Below, in pieces: positions 45,745 through 55,146 of a stretch of DNA of 64,000 nt (position 1 is its first letter; the number at the start of each line of letters is the position of its first letter). The stretch is from Aureispira sp. CCB-E (GTDB taxonomy: Bacteria; Bacteroidota; Bacteroidia; Chitinophagales; Saprospiraceae). Under the pieces are notes generated by a model. That model was not told where the DNA came from and did not search any database. It saw nothing but the letters and a program-made list of their open reading frames with translations. The translations under genes and the position numbers were made by a program. Location: positions 2,294,001-2,358,000 of the forward strand of contig NZ_CP133671.1 of the NCBI RefSeq assembly GCF_031326345.1. Reading direction: 5' to 3'.

Positions 45745-46410
45745 TTATTGGCTAATAATTAAACCATCTTTGAGACGAATGGTGCGTTTGGTTTTTGCTG
45801 CAATATCTTCTTCATGGGTAACCAATAGTAAAGTTTTACCTTCATCATTGAAGGTTTTGAATAAATCCATGACGTCATAAGAGGTTGTTGTATCTAAGGC
45901 TCCTGTTGGTTCATCGGCTAAAATAATTTTGGGTTTAGAAATCAAAGCTCGCGCGATAGCAACACGTTGTTTTTGTCCTCCAGACATTTCATTAGGATGA
46001 TGGTCTGCCCATTCTTTTAAACCAACTTTATCTAAAAATTCAATAGCTTTTTTATGGCGTTCTTTTCGAGGAACTTTTTGATAGTAAAGCGGCAAGGCAA
46101 CGTTTTCGGCAGCTGTCTTAAACGGCAATAAATTAAATGATTGAAAGACAAAACCAATAAGTTGGTTTCTATACAAAGCTGCCTGTTTTTGAGAAAGATT
46201 TTTTATTAAAATACCATCTAAATGGTATTCTCCAATTGTATAATCATCTAAAATACCCATTATGTTTAACAACGTAGATTTGCCAGAACCCGAAGACCCC
46301 ATGATAGAGACAAATTCACCTTGATCAATAAATAAATCAATTCCTTTGAGAACCTCAATAGAGTTTTGACCAATGGTATACGATTTACGGATATTTTTTA
46401 ATGAAAGCAT
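45745..46410 (-). CDS. ABC transporter ATP-binding protein (MacB/LolD type)
   Basis: A 221-residue ATPase. Walker A is SIMGSSGSGKSTLLNIMG, the Q loop is IGFVFQSFNLLP, the signature MSGGQKQRVAIARAL, Walker B ILADEPTGALDTTTS and the switch His is in LLLVTHEEDIA. The sequence after the signature and the overall length put it in the LolD/MacB/FtsE-like group, which works with MacB-fold permeases in lipoprotein release, efflux or cell-wall-hydrolase control. No permease gene is adjacent, so the partner must be elsewhere. The 3' end is near a T-rich region without a clear terminator. Confidence 0.92.
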   Translation of the reverse strand: MLSLKNIRKSYTIGQNSIEVLKGIDLFIDQGEFVSIMGSSGSGKSTLLNIMGILDDYTIGEYHLDGILIKNLSQKQAALYRNQLIGFVFQSFNLLPFKTAAENVALPLYYQKVPRKERHKKAIEFLDKVGLKEWADHHPNEMSGGQKQRVAIARALISKPKIILADEPTGALDTTTSYDVMDLFKTFNDEGKTLLLVTHEEDIAAKTKRTIRLKDGLIISQ

Positions 46411-46766
46411 TCGATAAGATTACAGATAAAACTACTTCGTTTGTTTTAATAATAAAAAAGATCTTTTGGTTTGATTATTAGAGTTTTGTGTAATAAGGCT
46501 TGCCGCTCTATTGATAATCCAACAAATAGAATTATTTAACGAAGTAATGGAAATAAATGAGATAGTTTGAATTTGTTGCAGCAATTTCAATACCAATTTG
46601 AAGGACAAATATACTATACGAAATTTAGAATTCGCAATTCAAAGAATAGAATAAATTGTGAAACTTATTTTAAAATATGCTTAAGCGTACGATTCGACTT
46701 TCAAGAAATATTTGGAGTGTTTTTATTTCGTTGTTTAATTTGTGCTGAATAGATTGTGTATTAGCT
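46411..46766. other. Intergenic region between the ABC ATPase and oxyR, nothing recognisable
   Basis: AT-rich. A short plus-strand frame (46567-46752) has no features of a real protein. No core repeat or hairpin of note. Confidence 0.35.
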
Positions 46767-47702
46767 TTATTTCCAGTCGATTATTTGACCTCTATTTTTT
46801 GATAACATATGGGTTGGAATGGTTGCAATAATTTGTTGTTCCAAAAGTTCTAAGAGCTTTATCTTAGCATAATTACGAATGTAAACCAAGCTAACTTCTC
46901 TAAGAGGAACAGGGGCTTGAAGCGATCGTACATTTTGACCACTGTTAAGAGTGGCGAGTTCAGGTAAAAGTGTAAAGCCGCCTTCTTTATCAACCAAGCG
47001 TTGCAGAGCTTCTAAAGAACCACCTTCGTACTGAAAAGGTAAGTTGTTATTAAAACCTCCTTGTTGTTGCAACGCACACAAATTGACAACTTGATTCCTA
47101 AAACAATGCCCTTGGCTGAGCATCCACATATTTCCTTTGTTTAATAGGCTAGGAGCGATGCGTCCATTTTTAGAAAAATGATGTTCTGGATGAACATACA
47201 ACTGAATTTCTTCATAAAATAGTGGTCGTTCTTTGATCGCATCTTCTTTGAGTGGCGTAATCATTAGACCAACATCCAATAAATCATTTTGCAAGTCTTC
47301 TATAATCTGTTTACTTGTTCGTTCTTTTATTAATAAGTTGATCTTGGGATATTTTCTAGTAAAATTTCCAACAAAAAAGGGGAGTAAATAAGGAGCAATC
47401 GTAGGCAATACACCAATACGTAATTGTCCCGAAATGTCATTTTGAAAATCAGCAATAATTTGCTCTAGTCGCTGATGTTCTCTTAGTACAACTCGTGCTT
47501 GTTGAATAATTTTTTCTCCAATATCGGTAGGAAGGATGGGTTGTTTACTACGGTCAAATATTAAGACCCCCAATAATTCTTCAGCCTTTTTTATTTGGGC
47601 ACTTAAGGTAGGTTGTGTAACGAAACATTTTTTCGCAGCAAGCCCAAAGTGGCGCTCTCGGTCAACCGCAACAATATATTCTAGCTGTGTTATCGTAGGC
47701 AT
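46767..47702 (-). CDS. oxyR: LysR-type peroxide sensor/activator OxyR
   Basis: 311 residues. The N-terminal winged HTH is in LEYIVAVDRERHFGLAAKKC then FVTQPTLSAQIKKAEELLGV. The C-terminal two-lobed domain has the redox pair of OxyR in GHCFRNQVVNLCALQ (Cys-x8-Cys in the same spacing as known OxyR proteins), so H2O2 sensing by disulfide formation is expected. Oxidised OxyR normally activates catalase, peroxiredoxin and related genes. None of those is next to it here; the nearest redox genes are the TlpA-like protein (48675) and the trxA group at the start of the window. The C-terminal extension is short. Confidence 0.92.
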   Translation of the reverse strand: MPTITQLEYIVAVDRERHFGLAAKKCFVTQPTLSAQIKKAEELLGVLIFDRSKQPILPTDIGEKIIQQARVVLREHQRLEQIIADFQNDISGQLRIGVLPTIAPYLLPFFVGNFTRKYPKINLLIKERTSKQIIEDLQNDLLDVGLMITPLKEDAIKERPLFYEEIQLYVHPEHHFSKNGRIAPSLLNKGNMWMLSQGHCFRNQVVNLCALQQQGGFNNNLPFQYEGGSLEALQRLVDKEGGFTLLPELATLNSGQNVRSLQAPVPLREVSLVYIRNYAKIKLLELLEQQIIATIPTHMLSKNRGQIIDWK

Positions 47703-48505
47703 TGTATCGTTCTTATTTGCACTTGTTTAAATTAATATAAGTAAGTGGACAGAAAAAAGTATAGTTAAAAATGTAATTGTTTTTAGTGCTGTTCAAAGAA
47801 AAAAATTGAAGTTTTAGCGGGCTAAAACGAGATTTTTTGATGAAGAACAGTGCAAAAAGAATTCTATTTTGCCTATAAATTTTTATGAACGATTACTTAG
47901 TTTCAATAGTTTGTTAGTCATTTTATGAACACTTATTTTTTGTATTGCTCTAAAGGTGTATTGGAAATCCAAAAAGTTATCAATCAATCAGATTTAGTAC
48001 ACTTGCAATAGATGAAATTGCCCAAAGAATATCTTTAAAGCATGATAAGTGCCATCGACGGATAGTGAGCAAACTATTATTGTTTCACAGTCTTTAGATT
48101 TTCAAAAATCGCTGTTTCTAAACAAAAAATTTTAAGTAAAGAAGAACAAATAAGATATCGAAAATGACAGTAAAATTTTTGAATTCCTTTTGGACTAAAG
48201 TCATGAAGTTAATCAACGAACAATAGCGACGCCCCTCCCCAAAAACTAGGCTAAGCAAGGAAAAAAAACAATTTGGCAAATTTTCTAAACAACTGTTAAT
48301 ATCATTTTAACCGTAGATCTAATTTCCTGTTCAATGATTATGGAAATAAATTGAAAAAAAGTACAAAAAGATGAGAATGAGGACCTATACTAGGTTCAAA
48401 TAATCTTATTTTTTCAAAATGGTAAAGAAGGGATAGTAAGTGCTGAGAGGGAAAAAACAAAAAACCATTAAGAAATCATTTGTTTCTTAATGGTTTAAAC
48501 TATCA
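47703..48505. other. Long intergenic region with a hairpin and possible coding debris
   Basis: I see no intact gene. Short frames such as the one starting MNTYFLYCSKGVLEIQKVIN (about 47923) and one reading AIDEIAQRISLKHDKCHRRI (about 48000-48060) could be remnants of a decayed gene. A 14-bp hairpin, AAACCATTAAGAAA (48462-48475) / TTTCTTAATGGTTT (48483-48496), closes the region. Confidence 0.35.
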
Positions 48506-48643
48506 TTACTGCGTTGAAATCACGAAGTACCAGTGAACCGAGCTATGCGAGCTCACGACCGTAGGGAGTAACAAAGCTAACTAAAAGCACAGCGCTCACG
48601 AAGTACCACGTAGTAGCAGCGAAGCTAATCAACGGAGTATTAA
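48506..48643 (-). repeat. Composite intergenic repeat array downstream of the TlpA-like gene
   Basis: Contains CACGAAGTACCAG (about 48521), AGCGCTCACGAAGTACCACG and the core on the minus strand (ACCACGTAGTAGCAGCGAAG then CTAA, 48605-48628), followed by TCAACGGAGTATTA, the end motif of the MITE-like element. Confidence 0.72.
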
Positions 48644-48674
48644 ACTATAAAATAACTGCTTAAAAAAGCAAGGG

Positions 48675-49184
48675 TTATTCTGCTATTTTGGCAATTTGCT
48701 CTTCTAACTCTTCTTCATCGCCAGGCTTGTATCCTGTGTGCATGTATACAATATGTCCATTTTCGTCCAATAATAACGTATAAGGACAAGAATTGAATCC
48801 TAGAGCTTGATAAGCGCTGTTATCAGGATTACAAAGAATATCATATTCCCAACCTTTAGTATCTACAACACCTTTTACTTTAGGCTTAGTACGTGAGTTG
48901 TCCATACTTACAGCAATAAATTCAATATCATAATCATCTTTCCAAGCTTCCAAATAGTCATTATTAATATTATCTAATTCTTCTTTACAAGGCTTGCACC
49001 ATGTAGCCCAGAAATTAACGACTGTAATCTTTCCTTTTTTAGCAACATAATCTTTTAATTTAACTTTCTGACCACTCATAGTTTCCATCGTTAAAGATGC
49101 AGGCAAACTTTTTTGAGCAAAGGTAGAAGTTGAAGCAACTAATAACAATAGTAAGCTAGCTAGTAAGAATTTTGAAAATTTCAT
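48675..49184 (-). CDS. TlpA/ResA-like extracytoplasmic thioredoxin-fold protein
   Basis: 169 residues with a signal peptide (FSKFLLASLLLLLVASTSTFA). The thioredoxin fold carries the active site FWATWCKPCKEEL, a central beta insert typical of the TlpA/ResA family (MDNSRTKPKVKGVVDTKGWE), the cis-Pro region FNSCPYTLLLDENG and a short C-terminal acidic end. It acts in the periplasm as a thiol-disulfide reductant, for example in cytochrome or surface-protein maturation. It is divergent from the DUF6029 barrel gene; in my experience these families often sit together in Bacteroidota, and a shared job is plausible. Confidence 0.92.
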   Translation of the reverse strand: MKFSKFLLASLLLLLVASTSTFAQKSLPASLTMETMSGQKVKLKDYVAKKGKITVVNFWATWCKPCKEELDNINNDYLEAWKDDYDIEFIAVSMDNSRTKPKVKGVVDTKGWEYDILCNPDNSAYQALGFNSCPYTLLLDENGHIVYMHTGYKPGDEEELEEQIAKIAE

Positions 49185-49760
49185 AATTTAAGATATTGTT
49201 TGTAGTAAGAGTATTTATGAATTAATAACAGTAGCTCTTAATTCAATTGCTGTGCCAAGTTAAGAAATAAAATTAAATTCTTTGTTCTTTAGTTATTGAA
49301 GAATGAAAATATCTTCATATTTTGAATTGCACAAGTTTTATTTTTAAGTATGTAATTTTTAGAAAAGCTTGATTCCTTATGCCTATTTTTGCAAAAGAGA
49401 TAAGAAAATCACTTACCTTGTATCTCGCTAGATGGAAATCTATCATCCATATTATCTTTTTAAATTTTGGACTAAAAAAAATACCATGTTGTCTACATAA
49501 CATATCGAGAAGCCAAGAACCACTCCACAATAATCCATCAAAAAAATATCAGATGCTTCGTTGTGTTTATCAAAATTGTCATTAGTACAATTAAAGGACT
49601 ACTAAGTTTTGAGAAATAGTTTTAAAATCCAATTGACAAAGAAATAATGGATTTTGTAAAATGAAAAATAACCTAATAACAACCAATATTAACCGTATTA
49701 TCCTTTACCAAACTAATCTCTTGGTGCCAACACTGGTATCTGAAGAGGTATAGTACCAAA
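49185..49760. other. Divergent intergenic region, no gene seen
   Basis: Overlapping short frames on both strands (about 49315-49585) have no recognisable features. Presumably it holds the promoters of the TlpA-like and DUF6029 genes. Confidence 0.35.
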
Positions 49761-51446
49761 ATGCAAAAATTTCAAATTATGAGGCTTAGAATGATTCAAA
49801 TGGGGCTATTAATGCTTTGTTTTTTTATAAACAAGGTCAATGCTCAAAATGATGGTAATCAAAATAAATTTGGAACACTAACAGGTGATTTTGAAACTCA
49901 GAACAGTTTTTTTATAAGAGATTCTATTATTGGTGCAGCCAATACACCACAATATGATCGACAAAAATTCGGAACCAATAACTGGCTTACATTAAATTAT
50001 AATGTTATGGGATTTGATATTGGAATTCGATTTGATGCTTACTATAATTCTAACCTAATCGATCCACTGGATTCGTATTCTGCGTTGGGTTTGGGGCGTT
50101 GGCATATTCGAAAAGAAATCTTTGGTTTGGACATTACAGCAGGGTATTTTTATGACCAAATTGGTAATGGAACCATCTTTAGAGCTTACAACGAGCGTTA
50201 TTTGCCGATTGACAACGCTTTGGTAGGTGCCCGTTTGATCTATAAAATTAATGATAATTGGCAAGCCAAGGCATTTGTTGGGCAGCAAAAGAAAGTAGAA
50301 AAACAACTCAACTTATTTGAGAATTATCAACCTATTATAGCTGGAGCTGCTATAGATGGCTATATTCCAATCGGAAAAGAAGATAACCAAGTGATTTTAA
50401 CACCTGGGGCAGGCGCAGTTCGTCGTACATTGGACGATGCTAGCATGAATCAAATTGCAACAGATATTAGCTCGTATGCATCAGAGGATGTTTTTGTACC
50501 TAAGTATACGACATATGCTTTTTCAGTGTACAATAATTTAACTTGGAAAGGTTTTAATTGGTACATAGAAGGAGCTTACAAAACAGCAGAGGCCGTAAAT
50601 GCATTGAACCCCAAGGGGATTTTAGAAAATAAGGATGGTACTAATATTTTTACTACCTTATCTTACTCCATGAAAGGATTCTCTATTTTAGGGCAATACA
50701 AACGTACGGATCATTTTATTTTCCGTACTTCGCCGCTACAAACTTTGAACCGTGGTTTAATTGCTTTCTTGCCTCCAATGGCTCGCCAAAATACTTACCG
50801 CCTTTCTTCTCGTTACAATGCTGCGACACAAGATGTGGGAGAACAAGCAGGGCAATTGGATGTTACTGTTGTTCCAATTCCTAAGAAATTGACCTTGAAT
50901 CTAAATTTATCCAACATATATACTTTGGAACCGATTGAGGGCAAAACGGGAGATGAAGCTTACTTGTTGTATCGTGAGGTGAACTTAAATGGTTTGATTA
51001 AGCTAAATAAGAAAATGAAACTAATTGCTGGCTTCCAGTTTCAACAGTATAATCAAGAGCGTTACGAACAAAAGCCAGGTGTCCCAATTGTTACTACTTA
51101 TGTACCTTATGCAGAATTTAGAATGCGCATGAAAAAACGTAAATCTTTGCGTGTGGAATTGTCTTATATGCATACAGAAGAAGATTATGGTTCTTGGGCG
51201 TTCGCTTTGTTTGAATTTAATGTAAAAGATTTCTCATTTTGGGCATCTGCTATGATTAACACGGTACCGAAGAAATATGATAATATAGAAGTGTTTTATG
51301 AATTTGGAGCTAACTATACACACAAGAGCAACAAATTTGAGTTAGGCTACAAGCGCCAAGTAGAGGGGATTGTTTGTACAGGAGGTGTTTGCCGTTATCA
51401 ACCTGCATTTAATGGTGTTCAACTTAATGTAGTATCTTCTTTCTAA
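49761..51446 (+). CDS. DUF6029-family outer-membrane beta-barrel protein
   Basis: 561 residues. The signal peptide could start at the ATG at 49761 or at one of three in-frame ATGs up to 49800 (cleavage near KVNAQN in each case). The mature part is made of alternating amphipathic strands (NNWLTLNYNVMGFDIGIRFD, AGYFYDQIGNGTIFRAYNER, KGFSILGQYKRTDHFIFRTS, VELSYMHTEEDYGSWAFALF) and ends FNGVQLNVVSSF with a C-terminal aromatic, consistent with a large barrel in the outer membrane. The fold matches the Bacteroidota DUF6029 group. Function is unknown; a link with the divergent TlpA-like protein is suggested by neighbourhood. Confidence 0.83.
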   Translation: MQKFQIMRLRMIQMGLLMLCFFINKVNAQNDGNQNKFGTLTGDFETQNSFFIRDSIIGAANTPQYDRQKFGTNNWLTLNYNVMGFDIGIRFDAYYNSNLIDPLDSYSALGLGRWHIRKEIFGLDITAGYFYDQIGNGTIFRAYNERYLPIDNALVGARLIYKINDNWQAKAFVGQQKKVEKQLNLFENYQPIIAGAAIDGYIPIGKEDNQVILTPGAGAVRRTLDDASMNQIATDISSYASEDVFVPKYTTYAFSVYNNLTWKGFNWYIEGAYKTAEAVNALNPKGILENKDGTNIFTTLSYSMKGFSILGQYKRTDHFIFRTSPLQTLNRGLIAFLPPMARQNTYRLSSRYNAATQDVGEQAGQLDVTVVPIPKKLTLNLNLSNIYTLEPIEGKTGDEAYLLYREVNLNGLIKLNKKMKLIAGFQFQQYNQERYEQKPGVPIVTTYVPYAEFRMRMKKRKSLRVELSYMHTEEDYGSWAFALFEFNVKDFSFWASAMINTVPKKYDNIEVFYEFGANYTHKSNKFELGYKRQVEGIVCTGGVCRYQPAFNGVQLNVVSSF

Positions 51447-51523
51447 AAGTAGTTCAACATTGATGCTTTTTATTTATAAACGCTTATTTATAGCGCATTA
51501 AAACTCAAAAATAGTAATGGAAG

Positions 51524-51559
51524 GGGTGAGTAGGTTAATCTAATCTATTCACTCTTTTT
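51524..51559 (+). terminator. Intrinsic terminator after the DUF6029 gene
   Basis: GGGTGAGTAG (51524-51533) / CTATTCACTC (51545-51554) with two G-U pairs, then TTTTT. Confidence 0.72.
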
Positions 51560-51725
51560 ATTTAGACCAAGACAACAAGAATAAAAGAAAGCAAACAGTA
51601 CTTTTATGTCAAATTTAATTATATTTAAAGTCCTCATTGTATAGTAATACTCAATAATATATTAAGTAGCCTCTATTTTACATAGGTTGTATTATTAATT
51701 GAAATCACATTAAAACTATTTTAAA

Positions 51726-53006
51726 ATGAGAACGGCTTTACTTTTACTTATCGTATCACTTTTTGCATTTCACTCTTCGGCACAAACAGCCGTGCAATAT
51801 CATGGAGCATTGTCTGTTGTTGGATCTCAAATTGTCAATCAGCATGGTCAAGCGGTTAGCTTTGCAGGAGCAAGTCTATTTTGGAGCAATAATAATTGGG
51901 GGGGAGAGGCATTTTATAATGCTTCAACAGTTAATTGGCTAAAGGATGATTGGAATATTGAAATTGTCCGAGCGGCAATGGGAGTAGAGGATAGTGGAGG
52001 TTATATTAGCGATTCTACTAGTAACAAAGCAAAGGTAAAAACGGTTGTGAATGCAGCTATTAATGAAGGGGTGTATGTAATCATTGATTGGCATTCACAT
52101 CATGCTGAAAATTATCAAACAGAGGCAATTGAATTTTTTGAAGAAATGGCAACTTTGTATGGGCAATATGATAACGTTATTTATGAAATTTATAACGAAC
52201 CACTACAAGTATCTTGGGATAATGTAATCAAACCTTACGCAAATGCAGTCATTGCAGCAATAAGAGCAATTGATAGTACAAATTTAATTATTGTAGGAAC
52301 ACCTACTTGGTCGCAAGATGTAGACGTGGCGGCTATGAATCCCATAACTGGTTATGCAAACATCGCTTACACCTTACACTTTTATGCTGCGACACACGGA
52401 CAATGGCTTCGAAATAAGGCAACAGCAGCATTGAATAATGGGATTGCTTTGATGGTAACAGAGTGGGGGACAGTTAGTGCCAATGGCAATGGAGCCGTAG
52501 ATTCGGTCTCAACTGCAGATTGGATGAATTTTCTTTGTAACAATCATTTGAGTCATTGTAACTGGGCTGTGAATGACAAGGTAGAGGGGGCTTCTGCTTT
52601 GGTTAATGGAGCTAGTACATTAGGGAATTGGTCATCAAATGACTTAACCCCTTCGGGAACTTTGGTCAGAAAAATTGTTCAAGATTGGAATTTGAATTGC
52701 AACGATACAGTCATGCTTTCAACTTCTCCAATACCATCAACTGCTTCTGTACTATCGGTAGAACCTTTTCCTAACCCAGTTCGGGCGTCTAATTTGATGG
52801 AGTTGCGAATAAACAATTCAATGCCTCAAAGTATAGAAGTTCAATGGTGCACTAGTTGGGGAGCAATTCTCTCCAAGGAAGTACGACAGGTTTCTGAAGG
52901 AATTTCTAATCTGAAAATACATACTCCAACAGTTGCTGCAGGTATCTATTTTTTGATTATAGCAACAAAAGAGGGGAGGTCTGTCCAAAAAATATCTGTC
53001 CAATAA
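51726..53006 (+). CDS. Secreted GH5 glycoside hydrolase (endoglucanase-like) with T9SS sorting domain
   Basis: 426 residues. Signal peptide to about residue 20 (HSSAQT). The GH5 TIM barrel runs from about 25 to 320: AGASLFWSNNNWGGEAFYNA, the VRAAMGVED strand, YVIIDWHSHHAENYQ, IYEIYNEPLQVSW (acid/base Glu), YTLHFYAATHGQWLRNK and ALMVTEWGTVSANG (nucleophile Glu). The layout resembles cellulase/endoglucanase subfamily GH5_2. The C-terminal ~80 residues are a T9SS type A sorting domain (FPNPVRASNLMELRINN to QKISVQ). The enzyme should be secreted or surface-bound and cut beta-1,4-glucans; the exact substrate is unproven. The gene stands alone, outside any polysaccharide-utilisation locus. Confidence 0.9.
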   Translation: MRTALLLLIVSLFAFHSSAQTAVQYHGALSVVGSQIVNQHGQAVSFAGASLFWSNNNWGGEAFYNASTVNWLKDDWNIEIVRAAMGVEDSGGYISDSTSNKAKVKTVVNAAINEGVYVIIDWHSHHAENYQTEAIEFFEEMATLYGQYDNVIYEIYNEPLQVSWDNVIKPYANAVIAAIRAIDSTNLIIVGTPTWSQDVDVAAMNPITGYANIAYTLHFYAATHGQWLRNKATAALNNGIALMVTEWGTVSANGNGAVDSVSTADWMNFLCNNHLSHCNWAVNDKVEGASALVNGASTLGNWSSNDLTPSGTLVRKIVQDWNLNCNDTVMLSTSPIPSTASVLSVEPFPNPVRASNLMELRINNSMPQSIEVQWCTSWGAILSKEVRQVSEGISNLKIHTPTVAAGIYFLIIATKEGRSVQKISVQ

Positions 53007-53040
53007 CGAATAATCGCTAATACTTCGATTATAAAAATAT

Positions 53041-53094
53041 AAAAAGCTTTTTTAGAATAGCAGTATCGTTAGCTACAATTCTAAAAGAGCTTTT
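53041..53094. terminator. Bidirectional intrinsic terminator between GH5 and M20 genes
   Basis: AAAAGCTTTTTTAGAAT (53042-53058) and ATTCTAAAAGAGCTTTT (53078-53094) pair with one mismatch, flanked by A and T runs, between convergent genes. Confidence 0.82.
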
Positions 53095-53126
53095 CTTTTT
53101 GGGTAGATAGTTCTATTTGTTGTAAC

Positions 53127-54302
53127 TTAGGTTTTATGTTGTGTCGCTAACCAAGCCATAAGCCCAACACCAACTTCCAAAGAACGTTCATCAATATCAA
53201 AATTGGGTGTGTGCAAGCCTGTACCATTAGGATTCTGAACACCTAAGCGATAAAAACAGGCTGGAATTTGCTGCGAGTAAAACGCAAAATCTTCACCTCC
53301 CATTCTTGCGGGCAAGTCAATGACATTCTCAGCACCTAAATAAGCCTCCATTTGCTGACGAGTGAGCTGCGTTAAGTGTTCATTGTTTTTTAGGAAAGGG
53401 TAACCTTTTAAGATTTCAAAATTACAAGTTCCCCCCATACTTTCACAAATCAATTGAGCAGACTTTCTCAATCGCTCATGAGCTGCCGCTCTCCAAGTTT
53501 CATCAAACGTTCGTAAGGTGCCTAAAATCTTTACTTCGTCAGGAATAATGTTGGTAGCACCACCTTCAGAGAAAATTTTGCCAAAAGTCAATACTGTAGG
53601 CATTAATGGGTCTGCATTTCGACTGACGAGTTGTTGTAGTTGGACAATTAATTGAGCTGCCATTAGAATGGTATCCACACATTGATGCGGTCGAGCTCCA
53701 TGCCCGCCTTTGCCTCTGATAGTAACGTGGATTTCGTCGGCAGAAGCCATAAACAAACCTGCTTTGACCCCAATCTTTCCAACCTCTAAAAGTGGTTCTA
53801 CGTGTTGTCCTAAGATAGCAGTAGGAGAAGGATTGTGCAGGACTCCTTCTTTAATCAAAACAGAAGCTCCTCCAGGTAATTGTTCCTCACCAGGTTGAAA
53901 AATTAGTTTGATGGTGCCTTCCCATTCTTCTTTTAGTTCTTGCAAAATCTGAGCAGCTCCCAACAAACAGGTTGTATGAACATCATGCCCACAGGCATGC
54001 ATGATGCCATCGTGCTGAGATTTGTAATTAACAGCATTTATTTCTTGAATCGGAAGGGCATCCATGTCGGCTCTTAACGCAAGTGTTTTGGAACTTGGGT
54101 TTTTGCCTTTGATGATACCAATGACCCCTGTTGTTGCCATAATTTGAGTTTCAATTCCCCAAGCTTCTAATTTTTCTTTTACAAATTGACAAGTTTGGTA
54201 TTCTTTGAACGACAATTCTGGATATTGGTGCAGGTGTCTACGGATAGAAATGTGTTGGTTTAAATATTTTTTTGCGAGTTGTTGAACTTTTTTTTTGAGC
54301 AT
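53127..54302 (-). CDS. M20-family amidohydrolase (N-acyl amino acid / hippurate hydrolase type)
   Basis: A 391-residue cytosolic dinuclear zinc hydrolase. Metal and catalytic motifs: ALRADMDALPIQE, GIMHACGHDVHTTCLLGAA, QPGEEQLPGGASVLI (catalytic Glu pair), the dimerisation-domain signature IRGKGGHGARPHQCVDTI, and MGGEDFAFYSQQIPACFYRL with the late metal ligand. This is the M20D/peptidase-like aminoacylase group, which removes acyl groups from amino acids or splits N-acyl conjugates such as hippurate. The exact substrate is unknown. No signal peptide is present. It is the last protein gene before the tRNA cluster. Confidence 0.93.
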   Translation of the reverse strand: MLKKKVQQLAKKYLNQHISIRRHLHQYPELSFKEYQTCQFVKEKLEAWGIETQIMATTGVIGIIKGKNPSSKTLALRADMDALPIQEINAVNYKSQHDGIMHACGHDVHTTCLLGAAQILQELKEEWEGTIKLIFQPGEEQLPGGASVLIKEGVLHNPSPTAILGQHVEPLLEVGKIGVKAGLFMASADEIHVTIRGKGGHGARPHQCVDTILMAAQLIVQLQQLVSRNADPLMPTVLTFGKIFSEGGATNIIPDEVKILGTLRTFDETWRAAAHERLRKSAQLICESMGGTCNFEILKGYPFLKNNEHLTQLTRQQMEAYLGAENVIDLPARMGGEDFAFYSQQIPACFYRLGVQNPNGTGLHTPNFDIDERSLEVGVGLMAWLATQHKT

Positions 54303-54402
54303 CTGGTTATTACTATTGCTTGCTAATTAAAGGACTATGAAAAAATAGAATTACAAGGATAAATCTTTTTGAAGAAAAAGTGATTTTTTTTTCTTGAAAA
54401 TT

Positions 54403-54432
54403 TTTGAATTCTAAATATTCGAACTATATTTG
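54403..54432 (+). promoter_or_regulatory. Promoter of tRNA-Ser
   Basis: TTTG (54403-54406), 18 nt, TATATTTG (54425-54432), close to the consensus; the tRNA begins 10 nt after the -7 box. Confidence 0.6.
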
Positions 54433-54442
54433 CATCGCACTT

Positions 54443-54534
54443 GGAGGGATGGGTGAGTGGCTGAAACCACCAGTTTGCTAAACTGACGTACTCTTAACGG
54501 GGTACCGCGGGTTCGAATCCCGCTCTCTCCGCCA
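54443..54534 (+). tRNA. tRNA-Ser(GCT)
   Basis: A 92-nt type II tRNA with CCA encoded at 54532-54534. Acceptor GGAGGGA/TCTCTCC, anticodon loop TTGCTAA (anticodon GCT, reads AGC/AGU), a long variable arm (CGTACTCTTAACGGGGTAC) and T arm CGGGTTCGAATCCCG. Confidence 0.96.
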
Positions 54535-54575
54535 CTTTTGAACTGCTTTTTAGTTCAAAAAACTAAATTGATTAT

Positions 54576-54650
54576 CGGGGTTTGGCGCAGTCCGGTTAGC
54601 GCACCTGCTTTGGGAGCAGGGGGCCGCAGGTTCGAATCCTGCAACCCCGA
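54576..54650 (+). tRNA. tRNA-Pro(TGG), copy 1, no encoded CCA
   Basis: A 75-nt tRNA: acceptor CGGGGTT/AACCCCG, anticodon stem CCTGC/GCAGG with loop TTTGGGA (TGG), T arm GCAGGTTCGAATCCTGC, discriminator A. The 3' end is followed by CTT, not CCA, so CCA must be added enzymatically. Confidence 0.95.
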
Positions 54651-54654
54651 CTTT

Positions 54655-54694
54655 ATGCGTAGATTCTTAGGTCAAGAATTTACGCATTTTTTTT
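54655..54694 (+). terminator. Intrinsic terminator after tRNA-Pro copy 1
   Basis: ATGCGTAGATTCTT (54655-54668) / AAGAATTTACGCAT (54674-54687) with a mismatch, then a run of T. Confidence 0.8.
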
Positions 54695-54756
54695 CAACAA
54701 TTTAGTTTTATATACTGTTTGTCTTTTTTATTAATAAAGATAAAACATAATAATAT

Positions 54757-54834
54757 CGGGGTTTGGCGCAGTCCGGTTAGCGCACCTGCTTTGGGAGCAG
54801 GGGGCCGCAGGTTCGAATCCTGCAACCCCGACCA
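54757..54834 (+). tRNA. tRNA-Pro(TGG), copy 2, with encoded CCA
   Basis: The 75-nt body is identical to copy 1, but CCA is encoded at 54832-54834. The copies are 106 bp apart with unrelated flanks. Confidence 0.95.
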
Positions 54835-54846
54835 CTATCAATACTT

Positions 54847-54884
54847 GGCGTAAAATGTTATTAATCAACGTTTTACGCCTTTTT
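54847..54884 (+). terminator. Intrinsic terminator after tRNA-Pro copy 2
   Basis: GGCGTAAAATGTT (54847-54859) / AACGTTTTACGCC (54867-54879) with one G-U pair, then TTTTT. Confidence 0.82.
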
Positions 54885-55146
54885 GTTTTGAGTGATTTGA
54901 GGTATGCAACTACCTCCTATGCACTTCAAAATTTAGCAAAAAAATTAGGAGACTTGGCAAGAGGTTTTTCGAGTAGAAAATGAATAAAAATATTCTTAAA
55001 AAAATCTTTTATCAGAAAAAGTCAAAAAGTGAGCGGACAGCTGCCCATTTTATTATAAAACTTTGATTTTCGTAATTATTACAAAGGATACTTCTTTGTA
55101 AATGAAAAGTGTCTAGCCCGTACAACTGTCCACAAAAGGCTCGAAA

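Noticed and set aside
54576-54831. The two tRNA-Pro copies as attL/attR of a 180-bp element
   Set aside because: The interval holds only a tRNA and a terminator; tandem tRNA duplication explains it more simply, although one copy may still be an integration site for the downstream island.
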